The notes under the pieces: model-generated
The model's input: the letters and a program-made list of their open reading frames with translations, nothing else
Databases searched by the model: none
Told to the model about the DNA's origin: nothing
Position numbers and translations under genes: made by a program
Assembly (NCBI GenBank): GCA_037447655.1
Contig: JBBHKE010003025.1
Span: forward strand, 1-56,726
Source of the DNA: Zygnema cylindricum
Lineage: Eukaryota > Streptophyta > Zygnematophyceae > Zygnematales > Zygnemataceae
DNA length: 56,726 bases
Direction of reading: 5' to 3'
Part shown: positions 1 through 12,569 of the stretch, one piece after another
Layout of the letters: each line of letters begins with the position of its first letter
Position numbering within the stretch: the first letter of the stretch is position 1

Positions 1-1430
1 ATATCGATCATCGAGTACCCAAATTTAGATACATATCGAATATCGACAAGAGTTCCTCCATACACAACACTAACAGAAATGTTTTTAACAATATTTTCAT
101 ACAATACGGAATGCAAATCCATACAGTGTTGTACTTACACAATTGGTGTATAGAATTACAAAAACGTAACAGTACACCACAGCGCCACGTTGAAAATCAT
201 GTTTCGCTAGTCGTAAAATTTGAGACAAAAACTTTCCGTTCACTTGTGATGAAAGACATGAAAGAAAAATTTCGTCAACACACGTGTGTAAGATTTCACA
301 ATTATGGTTCTACGTGTACCATGTAATTTTGTTTAAACTTTTTTTTTTGGATGGTGAGTAACACTAAAAAACATTTGATCATCTTAACTTTTTTTAAACA
401 CTTGTGACAAGATACTATACAATAGAACACACAAAGAATAGCTTTTAGTGTTAATAACACTAATTTGGCGCCCCCAAATTTTAAACCTCGAACCTAAATA
501 GAAATAATAATTATATATTTTCTTTTAAGCTAATATATATATACGTTTTAGTAAGTGTTAATGAATCTAATTTAGGAGATTTTTTAAAAGTGTTGTGTAC
601 TTAATGTGTCAATTTGTACTAAAATTGCTAATTTTTACGTACAAATGTATAGAAATTATGTTAGATAACGACATCGAGATGGGAAAGTAAGAGGCGTTGC
701 CATGGGAACACGCCCCCATATTAAATTCATGGTAATGAAAATGAGAGAAAATCACGCGAACATGTTCTCACATGTTCAAACGTCGAGTATGTGAACAAAA
801 GCAATAACAGCTTCACAATGAGAATGTGTGCTACATTTGGGAGATCATAAAAGCCACTACGCACCCAACTTGTGCACACAGAAAAAATAAATTGCAACAA
901 ACTCAGCTTGTGGGAGAAGCATAAAATCCAAATCAATAGAGTCGCCAAATTTAGTCAACTTAGAAATTTATTTATAGTAAAAGATGCAGAAGGCGTAAGC
1001 CGAAGTGAGTCACGATTGGGTTTCAAAACGTCCTACAGACTATTTTAATTAAAATTGCATTCTCATTCTAAGGTATATAATAAAAACCCTAACACAATTG
1101 TATAAAGTGTTCGGATGAATATAAGATTTCTGATGAGATGGGATTTTTAAGAGATTATAAAATCAAATGCTTATCTATGTTTTATATCTTTGTGTGCCTA
1201 TCTTTGCAATGCTTGTCTATCATGCGTGGTAGAATGCGTGGATGCCACATGTCATTTTCTACCAAGGATTGTCCCACGTTTGTCTAAAGCAACTCCTATC
1301 ACAAGCATTATATAAAACGTAGGATCATACACTTTAATTCTGTATGTTTTGATCTATCGCATTGCATTATGTCACAAATGTGGGAATTGATAAGGTTTGT
1401 CATTACTAATGGATATTCAAAGAACGCATT
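1..1430. repeat. Duplicated block, copy 1, left part (non-coding)
   Basis: This stretch is near-identical to 18209-19614 plus the first bases after 20560, and its right part (about 950-1430) is also recognisable, more diverged, at 49020-49560. No open frame here resembles a known protein. It contains a TATA-like string (TATATAAAACG) near 1310 and a CCACATGTCA/CCACGTGTCA-type box in the different copies, so it may be old transposon regulatory sequence, but I cannot name the family. The window begins inside this block. Confidence 0.7.
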
Positions 1431-2460
1431 AAAAAAACACTCCCACTTGATGTTTGGGCGATACGTCTTTTACAACATTATCACTGATGATTTTCCTTCG
1501 TAGTCACAACCTCGCGAGTATTTAAGCAATGTTCTTAAAAAAAATTCACCATTGTACGCTAGGGGCAATTGTAAGCCAATATAATTTCTTGATTCATCAA
1601 GATGGAAAAATTTCCCGTTCCGTTTGGTAAGTGATCCTATGTGGACCAATTGTGGTCCAATAATTATCTATCATAAGAGTCTAGCTAATTAGGGTGCGTC
1701 TAACGCCTAAATTTGTTGCATCCCGTACAATCTTAACGCCCAAATTTGTTGCATCCCGTACAATCTTATCGGTGACAACTGTTCAAGTTTGGGACCACTT
1801 GACCTTTGCGTTATCCTCCGTTTTTGAGGAGCATAATCTTCAATCCTCGAAATTGAGATGTCAATGTGGCCGTAGATTTTTATGTGCGTCTAATATATAG
1901 TTAGAATTGTGTAAATTGTCGCGTAGTCTTGGAATTGTCGCTCGAATGAGCTCAATTTTTTTGATCGTACGATAGTTTTGTTCACGGAGGTGATAAGACT
2001 TTGATACATTCAAATGTGAGACTCCAAATATCACTCGCACCTTTGTCGCACGACCTCAAAAGTACACTTTGCACCGCGTTGGCACACATTTGACTTGGTG
2101 CATTTGCATACCAATTCACTTTGTCCTTCGGTAATTTCATGTCTAAAATATTTTCCTTCTAGGGTCGCGGGTAAGTCGTTCTCAATTCTCCTCAACTGTG
2201 ATAACTTAACGCGTTTTTTTGGAGATTATCGCTTAGGTACTCGTCAATAATCAAGTGATCAATAATGTTTTTCTTTTACTCAGCCACAGCTTCCGTTGCC
2301 TGTCTTGTGAAGGGAATTTTGTTCTACAATTGTTGTTGATGTTGCTCATGTTCCCAAATTTGGTGAGGTAGGATTTTTCTTTTGCCGTTAATTCCTCAAA
2401 TGTTTCATGTCTTGATTCTATTTGTGCACGTTTTTCGCAATTTTTCGCTTAGATGACTAG
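1431..2460. repeat. Duplicated block, copy 1, middle part
   Basis: This segment aligns with 4967-5960 and with 20600-21600. It has no recognisable gene. Copy 1 alone carries a 33-bp tandem duplication (1701-1733 and 1734-1766). After GATGAC near 2457 it jumps straight into the 9-bp array, whereas the other two copies continue into a copia LTR. Copy 1 therefore looks like a derivative that lost about 2.8 kb (LTR, copia fragment and array start). Confidence 0.7.
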
Positions 2461-4487
2461 CCAAAATACCCAAATTACACAAAATGCCCAAATTACCCAA
2501 AACACCGAAAATGTCCAAAATGCCAAAAATTTGCCCAAAATACCCAAATTGCCCAAGATGCCCAAAAAGACCAAAATGCCAAAAAATGCCCGATACGTCC
2601 AAAATGGCGAAAATGACGAAAATGCCGAAAATGCCGAAAATGCCGAAAATGTCCAAATTTACCAAAATGCCCAAAATGCCCAAAATGCACAAAACGCCCA
2701 AAGAGCCAAAAATACTAAAAATGCCCAAAATGCGCAAATGTACAAAATGCCTAGAATGCCCAAAATGCTCAAAATGCCCAAATTGCATAAATTGCACAAA
2801 ATGCCCAAAATGTCCAAAATGCCCAAAATGACCAAAATGACCAAAATGCCCAGAATGCCCAAAATTCCCAAAATGCTCAAAATTTCCAAAATGCCCAAAA
2901 AGCCCAAAATGCCCAAAATGCCCAAAATTCCCAAAATACACAAAATGCAAAAATTGTCCAAATTGCTCAAATTACCCAAATTGCCCAAAATGCCCAAATT
3001 GCCCAAAACGCACAAAATGCCCGAAATGACCAAATTGCCAATAATTCCCAAAATTCCCAAAACGCCCTAAATGCCCAAAATTCCCAAATTGCACAAAATG
3101 CCCAAAATGCCCACAATGCCCAAATTGCCCAAATTGCCCAAATTGCCCACGATGCCCAAATTGCCCAAATTGCCCAAATTGCCCATAATACCCAAAATAC
3201 AAAAAATGCACAAAATGCGCAAATTGTCCAAATAACTCAACTTGCCCAAATTGTCCAAATTGCCCAAATTGACCAAAATGCCCAAAATGCACAAAATGCC
3301 CGAATGACCAAATTGCCAATAATTCCCCAAATTCCCAAAATGCCCTAAATGCCCATAATTCCCAAATTGCACAAAATGCCCAAAATGCCCAGAATGTCCA
3401 AATTGCCCAAATTGCCCATATTGCCCAAATTGCCCAAATGCCCAAAATGCCCATAATGCCTAAATTGCCCAAATTGCCCAAATTGCCCAAAATACCCAAA
3501 ATACACAAAATGCACAAAATGCGCAAATTTTCCAAATTGACCAAATTGCCCAAACTGCCCAAAATGACCTAAATGCACAAAACGCCCGAAATGACCAAAT
3601 TGCCAATAATTCCCAAAATGCCCAAAATGCCACAATTGAAAAAATGCCTAAAACGACCAAAATTCCCTAATTAATTGCCCAAAATACACAAAATGCCCAA
3701 AATGGCCCAAAATGCCCAAAATGCCCAAAATGCCTCAAATGCCCAAAATGTAAAAATTGCCCAATATTCACAACATACACAAAATGCCCAAAATGCGCAA
3801 ATGTACAAAATGTACAAAATGCCCAAATTGCCCAAATTGCCCAAATTGCCTGCATTGCCTGCATTGCCAAAATTGCCCAAATTGCGCAAAATGCTTAAAA
3901 TTTCCAAAATGCCCAATATGCCCAAAATGCCCAAATTTCACAAAACGCCCAAAACGACCAAAATTCCCTAATTAATTGCCCAAAATACACAAAATGCCCA
4001 ACATGCGCAAATGTACAAAATGCCGAGAATGCCCAAATTGCCCAAATTGCTCAAATTGCCCAAAAGGCCCAAAAGCAAAATTCCCAAAATACACAAAATG
4101 CCCAAAATGCTCAAATTGCCAAAATTACCAAAATTGCCCAAATTGCCCAAAATGCGCAAAATTTCCAAAATGCCCAAAATGCCCAAAATGCCCAAATTGC
4201 ACAAAATTCCCAAAATGCCCAAAATACCCAAAAGGCCCAACAAGCCCAAATTTCCCAAATTGCCCAAATTATCCAAAATGCCCAAAATGCCCAAAATGCA
4301 CAAAATTCCCGAAATGACCAAATTGCCAATAATTCCCAAAATTCCCAAATTGCCCAAATTGCACAAAATGCCCAAAATGACCAAAATTCCTTTATTAATT
4401 GCCCAAAATACACAAAATGCCCAAAATGCGCAAATGTTCAAAATGCCCAGAATGCCCAAAATTCCCAAAATGCCCAAAATGCCCAAA
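2461..4487. repeat. 9-bp satellite array 1
   Basis: About 225 degenerate copies of CCCAAAATG, interspersed with CCCAAATTG and one-base variants. Because the unit is 9 bp and contains no stop codon in any frame, long open frames appear on both strands (MPK, KCP, QNA, HFG, GIL and FWA repeats). I read these as by-products of the repeat, not genes. Longer signature stretches (for example around CCAATAATTCCC at about 3039, 3317, 3605 and 4328) recur every 280-290 bp or more, showing higher-order duplication. Most of the array is repeated at 8760-10630 with an offset of about 6.25 kb. Confidence 0.95.
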
Positions 4488-4960
4488 CCTCCAACATATC
4501 GAATATCGATTTTATCGCAATAAATTTTTAACCGGTACACAACACTACAGTACACCGCCAATCGCTATTAGCGTATTGAACGCTAATTCGGTCCAACTAT
4601 TTTTTCCTAAAATTCTCAAATAAAATTATCCATACTATTTAAAAAAACCCTAATTTTTAATTAGAGTAAAGATTTATTTGAAAATTTCTAAATTCCCAAT
4701 TAGCGTTAATAACGGTAATACGCTAAAAAAACTTCTACGGTAATAGCGATTGGCGGTGTACTGTACAGTTTAGATATTACATATTGGGACAATCAAAAGC
4801 TACGTACGGAGAATCGCGGTAGAATACAAATAAAGTTCGATAAGTTACAATTACATTGGGCCGTATCCTCAATCTTATTTTTCCACCGACACCAAATTAA
4901 AGTCGCGGCAGTCGTGCCGTGTAAAGTGGTCATGCGCCACGTCAACGAACGCTTGTCCTT
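4488..4960. repeat. Right flank of array 1 with orphan promoter shard
   Basis: This segment is the counterpart of 26199-26672, including a MITE (4548-4763). Its last part, about 4880-4960, matches the 5' edge of the promoter of gene B (26592-26672) and of gene D (55548-55630), then breaks off abruptly at 4960/4961. The break indicates a deleted gene copy that once lay to the right of this block. Confidence 0.7.
4548..4763. mobile_element. MITE, Tc1/mariner-like ends, copy 1
   Basis: A 216-bp non-coding element with terminal inverted repeats starting CAGTACACCGCCAATCGC and ending in the reverse complement. It is flanked by TA on both sides, the target duplication typical of Tc1/mariner-type (Stowaway-like) elements. 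Identical in plan to 10748-10964 and 26259-26475, because all three lie in the duplicated block. Confidence 0.85.
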
Positions 4961-6041
4961 ATTCAAAAAGCACTCCCACTTGATGTTTGGGCGATATGTA
5001 TTTTTAAAACATTATCACTGATGATTTTCCTTCGTAGTCAGAACCTCGCGAGTATTTAAGCAATGTTCTTAAAAAAAATTCACCATTGTAAGCTACAGGC
5101 AATTGTAAGCCAATATAATTTCTTGATTCATCAAGATGGAAAAAATTGCCTTTCCGTTTGATAAGTGATCCTATGTGGACCAATTGTGGTCCAATAATGA
5201 TCTATCATAAGAGTCTAGCTAATTAGGGTGCGTCTAACGCCTAAATTTGTTGCATCCCGTACAATCTTATTGGTGACAACTGTTCAAGTTTGGGACCACT
5301 TGACCTTTGCGTTATCCTCCGTTTTTGGGGAGCTTAATCTTCAATCCTCGAAATTGAGATGTCAATGTGGCCGTAGATTTTTATGTGCGTCTAATATATA
5401 GTTGGAATTGTGTAAATTGTCGCGTAGTCTTTGTATTGTCGCTCGAATGAGCTCAATTTTTTTGATCGTACAATAGTTTTATTCACGGAGGTGATAAGAC
5501 TTTGATATATTCAAATGTGAGACTCCAAATATCACTCGCACCTTTGTCGCACGACCTCAAAAGTACACTTCGCACTGCGTTGGCACACATTTGACTTGGT
5601 GCATTTGCATACCAATTACTTTGTTCTTCGGTAATTTCATGTCTGAAATATTTTCCTTCTAGGGTCACGGGTTAGTCGTTCTCAATTCTCCTCGAACTGT
5701 GATAACTTAACGCGTTTTTTTGGAGATTATGGCTTAGGTACTCGTCAATAATCATGTGATCAATAATGTTTTTCTTCTTTTACTCAACCACGGCTTCCGT
5801 TGCCTGTCTTGTGTAGGGAATTTTGTTCTACAATTGTTGTTGATGTTGCTCATGTTCTCAAATTTGGTGAGGTAGGATTTTTCTTTTGCCGTTAATTCCT
5901 CAAATGTTTTATGTCTTGATTCTATTTCTGCACGTTTTTCCCAATTTTTTGCTTGGATGACTTTGTGTCATCTACTTTTTGTATGTCTTGTATGAAAGGT
6001 TACAATACTAAACCATGCATATTTGATGGTGGGTAATGCTA
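4961..6041. repeat. Duplicated block, copy 2, left part
   Basis: This part starts abruptly after the broken promoter shard and is homologous to 1419-2457 and 20600-21679. It lacks the 33-bp duplication seen in copy 1. No coding sequence is recognisable. It leads directly into the copia LTR at 6042. Confidence 0.65.
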
Positions 6042-6999
6042 TGTGTAATTTTGTGACCTCCATTGGCCCATAGAATGTCCAAGTTATATGAAGCCTCTAG
6101 GATAATATTTGCCCCCGTGAATTCTAAACCAAATAAAAGCCACACGGTTAGACAAGAGTTTTGACTAACTCGACCCCTTTGAAGGCCCGACTCCCTTGAG
6201 TCAGAAGCAAAAAGAAATTTTGGATTTGCTCCTCTAAGAAGTTAGTTTTGGCACGTCAAAGATGGCCTATAAATAGAAAAGGTCTCTCAGAGAGAGGTGC
6301 CTCAAAAAATTATAAGTCATAAACCCCCTCTCTTAACCCCCTATAACCACTTTAGCTAACCAACTAATCATACCAATGTAAGATACAAGAAGGTATAGGT
6401 GCCGCTGTACTTCTTGTATGGCAATTGTACGGCATGGCCTTCCTGTTGATGTTTGTGGTCCTGAGCCGTAGTTGCTCTCCCCGTAATGTCCGTTGTCCAC
6501 TAATGGCTAGCCACGTGTTGTCCGCCGACATACGCTCGGAAACCATCAAATGTCCACTCCGGTGTGTCGGCTCTACTATGAGCCGTTGATCTGGAATTAA
6601 CATTTGATTTCTTCCATTGAAGTTAAATGTCATTTTGTTCATTTCGTACAGTTCAATATTGAGTGCAATCGTGTTTGTTTTATGTTTGTTTTTGTACCGT
6701 AATCGGTTAAATGGGATATGTTCATGCATATATGTTTAAACACCAATCACACCCTATATACTTAACACTTCATCACGACCTAACAGATAAGGCGAACAGC
6801 TATGACGTATGGCGGTCATCCGGAAGGACCTATGATCAAATCCTAGTTTGACCGCCTATCTTTTGCAAGGGGCTGTGCCTCCTGCTTCCTTAGCCTGTCT
6901 CCTTGTTTACCTAAGACAGCCATGGTTGCCTGCTTGTCCTCAGTGACTACGCCAAATATGAGGACTGTAGTAAGACCATAGAAAATACCATTTTCAACA
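6042..6999 (-). mobile_element. Copia 3' LTR (block copy 2)
   Basis: The right edge reads TTTTCAACA followed by CTCTCCCTATTTTC. On the minus strand that is a purine-rich tract (AAAATAGGGAGAG) directly followed by TGTTGAAAA, the classic junction of polypurine tract and 3' LTR in Ty1/copia elements. The left edge (TG... at 6042 or 6044) aligns with the start of the well-bounded solo LTR at 19615. A matching LTR lies at 21680-22683. The block-wide duplication means the two were not inserted independently. Confidence 0.75.
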
Positions 7000-8330
7000 C
7001 TCTCCCTATTTTCTAATCTATCTTTTGCTTTAGTCCACACTTCTCCCTACAAAATACCAATTTGGGAGAAGGAACTGACTTATTCATCATGTCTACTACC
7101 ATCTCTCCATCCAGTCTATATTCCAAACTAATCTTTTATTCTCAACCTTCTCTCTAAAAAAGCTCAATTGGATATCCATATGCTTTGCTTTAAAGAGATG
7201 CTTTAGGTTTGCTGCAATTGCAATTGCAGCTTGATTATCACAAAATATGTTTTACACTCCATTCCATATACCCAAGTTTTGTAAGCAATGATGTCACCCA
7301 TATTAATTCTTTCACATCTGAACATGAGGCCATATACTCAGCCTTTATGGTAGAGGCCATATACTCAGCCATTATGGTAGACTGAGCAATCACCTTTTGT
7401 TGCTTGCTGCTCCAACAGCAAGTCCCATTCCCAACATACAACACATACCCAGACGCACATCTCCTCGTCTGAGCATCACCATAACTAGCATCACTTGAAG
7501 TGGTGAAGTCAGTATTATCCCCTCCCAAATGCAACCATGGATCTCTCGTTCCTATCAAGTATCGCATGACTCTTTTGGCCGCTTCCCAATCTTTCTTCTT
7601 AGGATCATTCAAACTCCTTAGTATTCCTAGAGCTGCTGATTTATCAGATCGGGTATAGTTCATAAAGTAGATCAAACTACCGACAACTTGTCCGTACGGA
7701 ATAATTTGCATAAATTTGCTTTCCTCCAGTCTTGAGTCATTATCCTAGACCACAACTCCCCTCGTTTTCTTTATTAAATCCATAGGAGTCGTACAACTAT
7801 TTGACTTACCATTTGAAAATTTTCAAGCATATATCCAATTGCTTTTTTTTGAGTTAGCCTAATTATTTTCTTCTCTCTATCCCTCTCCATTTGAATTCCC
7901 AAAATGTATTTTGCTTCTCCCAAATTCTTCAATTCAAATATACTCTTTAGATCCTTTTTAATCCATTAATTTTCTCCATTGGTTTACTCAAAATAATTAA
8001 ATCATAAACATAGATGGCAATGAAAATTATACCTTCCTCGTCTTAAAGTAAATAAATAGAGTGATCTAAATTGATTCGGATATATCCCAAACTTATCAAA
8101 AACTCGTTAGCTTCTTGTTCCATTAGCGTGGAGCCTGCTTTAGTCCATAAAGAGACTTTATCAATCTCCATACTTTACTTTCTTGTCTTTTTTCCACAAA
8201 CCCTTTCGACTGTCGCATGAAGATCTCTTTTTCTAATTCTCCGTGTAAGAAAGTAGTTTTGATGTCCATTTGGTGCACTTCCATGTTTTGCGCTGCCGCT
8301 AGACTAAGTAGAATCTAACCGGAGGGAATG
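7000..8330 (-). pseudogene. Copia reverse transcriptase / RNase H relic
   Basis: Read on the minus strand, the segment runs from reverse transcriptase (near 8290, MDIKT-type motif followed by an ELEEEIFM-like stretch) to RNase H (7238-7711). The RNase H part shows YGQVVGSLIYFMNYTR, SSDASYGD, SGYVLYVGN and SSKQQKVIAQST, all typical of Ty1/copia. Frameshifts and stops interrupt it, and a short in-frame duplication (AEYMAS twice) occurs in RNase H. It lacks gag, protease and integrase. At 8331 the RT abuts the 9-bp satellite, and at 6999 it joins the 3' LTR. The copy at 22684-24006 has the same endpoints. It is not expected to be active. Confidence 0.85.
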
Positions 8331-10630
8331 ACCAAAATGCCAAATTGCCCAAAATGCCCAAAATGCCCAAAATGCCCAAAATGCCCAAAATGCCCAAAAT
8401 GCCTAAATTGCGCCAAATGCCATGTAAGCCTAAAATCCCCAAAAGGTCCAAATTAAACAAAATGGGTAAAATGCCCAAAATGACCAAAATGCCCAAAATG
8501 CTCAAAATGCCCAAAATGCACAAAAAGCCCAAAAAGCCCAAAAAGCCCAAAATGCCCAAAAAGCCCAAAAAACGCAAAATGCCCAAATTGCTCAAATTAC
8601 CCAAAATGCCCAAAATGCCCAAAATGCTTTAAATGCCCAAAATACACAAAACGCCCAAAAAGCCCAAAATGCCCAAAAAGCCCAAAAAGCGCAAATTGCC
8701 CAAACTGCTCAAACTTCCCAAAATGACCAAAATGCCAAATTAGCCAAAATGCCCAAAATGCCTAAAATGCCCAAATTACCCAAAACACCCAAAATGTCCA
8801 AAATGCCAAAAATTTGCCCAAAATACCCAAATTGCCCAAGATGCCCAAAAAGACCAAAATGCCAAAAAATGCCCGATACATCCAAAATGCCGAAAATGCC
8901 GAAAATGCCGAAAATTTCCAAATTTACCAAAATGCCCAAAATGCACAAAACGCCCAAAAAGCCAAAAATACACAAAATGCCCAAAATGCGGAAATGTTCA
9001 AAATGCCTGGAATGCCCAAAATGCTCAAAATGCCCAAATTGCATAAATTGCACAAAATGCCCAAAATGCCCAAAATGACCAAAATGACCAAAATGCCCAG
9101 AATGCCCAAAATTCCCAAAATGCTCAAAATTTCCAAAATGCCCAAAAAGCCCAAAATGCCCAAATTGCCCAAAATTCCCAAAATACACAAAATGCAATAA
9201 TTGTCCAAATTGCTCAAATAACCCAAATTGCCCAAATTGCCCAAATTGCCCAAAACGCACAAAATGCCCGAAATGACCAAATTGCCAATAATTTCCAAAA
9301 TTCCCAAAATGCCCTATATGCCCAAAATTCCCAAATTGCACAAAATGCCCAAAATGCCCACGATGCCCAAATTGCCCAAATTGCCCAAAATGCCCACGAT
9401 GCCCAAATTGCCCAAATTGCCCAAATTGCCCATAATACCCAAAATACAAAAAATGCACAAAATGCGCAAATTGTCCAAATAACTCAACTTGCCCAAATTG
9501 TCCAAATTGCCCAAATTGACCAAAATGCCCAAAATGCACAAAATGCCCGAATGACCAAATTGCCAATAATTCCCCAAATTCCCAAAATGCCCTAAATGCC
9601 CATAATTCCCAAATTGCACAAAATGCCCAAAATGCCCAGAATGTCCAAATTGCCCAAATTGCCCATATTGCCCAAATTGCCCAAATGCCCAAAATGCCCA
9701 TAATGCCTAAATTGCCCAAATTGCCCAAATTGCCCAAAATACCCAAAATACACAAAATGCACAAAATGCGCAAATTTTCCAAATTGACCAAATTGCCCAA
9801 ACTGCCCAAAATGACCTAAATGCACAAAACGCCCGAAATGACCAAATTGCCAATAATTCCCAAAATGCCCAAAATGCCACAATTGAAAAAATGCCTAAAA
9901 CGACCAAAATTCCCTAATTAATTGCCCAAAATACACAAAATGCCCAAAATGGCCCAAAATGCCCAAAATGCCCAAAATGCCTCAAATGCCCAAAATGTAA
10001 AAATTGCCCAATATTCACAACATACACAAAATGCCCAAAATGCGCAAATGTACAAAATGTACAAAATGCCCAAATTGCCCAAATTGCCCAAATTGCCTGC
10101 ATTGCCTGCATTGCCAAAATTGCCCAAATTGCGCAAAATGCTTAAAATTTCCAAAATGCCCAATATGCCCAAAATGCCCAAATTTCACAAAACTCCCAAA
10201 ACGACCAAAATTCCCTAATTAATTGCCCAAAATACACAAAATGCCCAACATGCGCAAATGTACAAAATGCCGAGAATGCCCAAATTGCCCAAATTGCTCA
10301 AATTGCCCAAAAGGACCAAAAGGTCCAAATTGCCCAAAATTCCCATAATACACAAAATGCCCAAAATGCTCAAATTGCCAAAATTAGCAAAATTGCCCAA
10401 ATTGCCCAAAATGGGCAAAATTTCCAAAATGCCCAAAATGCCCAAAATGCCCAAATTGCACAAAATGCCCAAAATGATCAAAATTCCCAAAATACACAAA
10501 ATGCCCAAAATGCCCAAATTGCCAAAATTGCCAAAATTGCCCAAATTGCCCAAAATGAGCAAAATTTCTAAAATGCCCAAAATGCCCAAAATGCCCAAAA
10601 TGCCCAAACTGCCCAAACTGCGCAAATTCC
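8331..10630. repeat. 9-bp satellite array 2
   Basis: About 2.3 kb of CCCAAAATG/CCCAAATTG repeats. From about 8760 onward it follows array 1 almost base for base (offset drifting from 6283 to 6247 by small indels), including the higher-order signature stretches. The first 400 bp have no counterpart in array 1. The left edge joins the copia RT relic; the right edge joins the CATATATCTTGAATG flank shared with array 3. All six frames are open over long stretches, the longest frame being about 366 codons on the minus strand, which I attribute to the repeat unit. Confidence 0.95.
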
Positions 10631-10747
10631 CATATATCTTGAATGAATAGCGATATAATTTGTTGGTCCCTGTGCCATATATCGAGACCTCCAACATATC
10701 GAATATCGATTTTATCGCAATAAATTTTTAACCGGTACACAACACTA

Positions 10748-10964
10748 CAGTACACCGCCAATCGCTATTAGCGTATTGAACGCTAATTCGGTCCAACTAT
10801 TTTTTCCTAAAATTCTCAAATAAAATTATCCATACTATTTAAAAAACACCCTAATTTCTAATTAGAGTAAAGATTTATTTGAAAATTTCTAAATTCCCAA
10901 TTAGCGTTAATAACGGTAATACGCTAAAAAAACTTCTACGGTAATAGCGATTGGCGGTGTACTG
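10748..10964. mobile_element. MITE, Tc1/mariner-like ends, copy 2
   Basis: A 217-bp element with the same inverted ends (CAGTACACCGCC...) and TA flanks as the copies at 4548 and 26259. It lies between array 2 and the truncated start of gene A. Confidence 0.85.
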
Positions 10965-11035
10965 TACAGTTTAGATATTACATATTGGGACAATCAAAAG
11001 CTACGTACGGAGAATCGCGGTAGAATACAAATAAA

Positions 11036-11604
11036 ATTCGAATGAATGGCTGGAGTGGCCTCTTATTGGCACTTCAACAGCAGCCAGCTGTGGTGGCTAT
11101 CGAGGCCAGCTCTTATGCTTTCAACAATTACAACCCTGAATTAGTGAGCACCTCTACCCAGTTTTAAGTTTTTTACAATCTACATATTCCGTTTGGGAAT
11201 ATTCTAACGATGTGAAACCAAATTAAAATTGCTGCAAACTATTTTAAATGCTGATAGAATCACTGGGCTATCCTCAGGTTCAATTTATCAAATTTCATAT
11301 GATCGTTGTGCGCTTTTTTAAGAATTAATTTCACATGGTACATAATTAGTTGCTGTAACACGCACGTGTTTGTGATTGGTGCAGGGTGTCTTTGATGACG
11401 AGACTTGCTTCTCAAACGGGGTGGACCATGCGGTGTTAGTCGTTGGTTACGATTTGACAGCCGAGACGCCATATTGGCTAATTCAAAATTCATGGGGAGT
11501 CAATTGGGGAGATAAAGGATACATGCGTATTAAAATATCAATTGGTTATGGGATTTGCGGGATCAATACTCAACCAGCAATCATACCAATCATGAAGCCC
11601 AAAC
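11036..11604 (+). CDS. Gene A: C-terminal half of C1A protease domain
   Basis: The partial exon (to 11143) encodes a WSGLLLALQQQ-type helix and AIEASSYAF. The next exon (11385-11604) carries the catalytic His in VDHAVLVVGY and the Asn in LIQNSWG, followed by WGDKGYMRIKI. The nucleophile Cys exon is absent. Sequence is close to gene B (one visible change is GVNWG instead of GTSWG), and the glycine-rich end (GICGINTQ) is conserved. Confidence 0.85.
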
Positions 11605-11797
11605 GTAAGTTCGGTAAAAGATGTGTATTCTGCTTACATTTTGTGTGACTCAGAAAGGATACGTAGGAGTAGTTGGCTATCTTCATAGATGCTAGACTAT
11701 CATAATATGCGATTGATATATTTTCACATACCGTGGTGGGGGTTCATTGTGCTGATCTGTACGTTTTTTTTCTTTTTTTCCTTCTGAAACAATTCAG

Positions 11798-12519
11798 CTG
11801 GTGATCGCTGCAACGTCAAATATTTTGCACAAATGCAGCAGAATGCTACTATTGGTCCTGGAAGCATGAACCCATGTGGCAATGGTTTATGTACTTCAAA
11901 CAACAAAACATATACCTGTAAATGTATGGATCAATTTGTAGCCGTGAACAACACGGATGGAACACAAACTTGTGCTCCAGGTGAGTAACATTATATATTT
12001 TTAAAATTTGTTTTCAAGCATGTGGAATTTCTTTGATTTGTAACTAAAAAGATATATTTTTGTATTCTACGATTTTTTTCAATTGGCAAGACTGATTAAA
12101 CACCAGAGTACAGAATGTGCATGCACATTGGTGTATATGGCTAGTTTTAAAAGCATATATTAAAATGTTTAAACTTTTTCAATTGCTTGATATTGGAACA
12201 CAATCTAAAGGTCGCGTTAAATCATGAATAATCCTCCATATCCCATAAAGCTCTTTTTCTATATCGATCACCCTTTAGTTGTTTGGCCGCGTGGACTTTT
12301 GGATTGTTCCCACCAGTTATTTTTTTGTTCATGTTGCCGCTTTAAACATATAAAATATATATGTATAATTTCTAGAATAGCGGTAGCTTAAGTGGAACCT
12401 AAAAAATGGCATAGTCAATTAAAACTGGTGAGCGTTTAGCATTTGATTGCAGTATTCAAAGAAACATTTCAATTCCCAATTATATCGCAATGACTAACCG
12501 GATGTGGTGACTATGTTTC

Positions 12520-12569
<50 letters not shown>

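Noticed and set aside
2461-4487. CRISPR-like or telomere-like array
   Set aside because: The repeats are contiguous 9-bp units with no unique spacers, and the unit does not match plant telomere repeats.
2405-4561. Long open frames in array 1 (MPK, QNA, HFG and GIL repeat proteins)
   Set aside because: They exist in all frames and on both strands because the 9-bp unit has no stop codon. There is no start context, no domain and no codon bias distinct from the repeat. The same applies to arrays 2, 3 and 4.
6240-6320. Plus-strand TATAAATAG as promoter of the copia LTR
   Set aside because: The polypurine tract and the pol relic place the element on the minus strand, so this plus-strand TATA-like string is probably coincidental or antisense.
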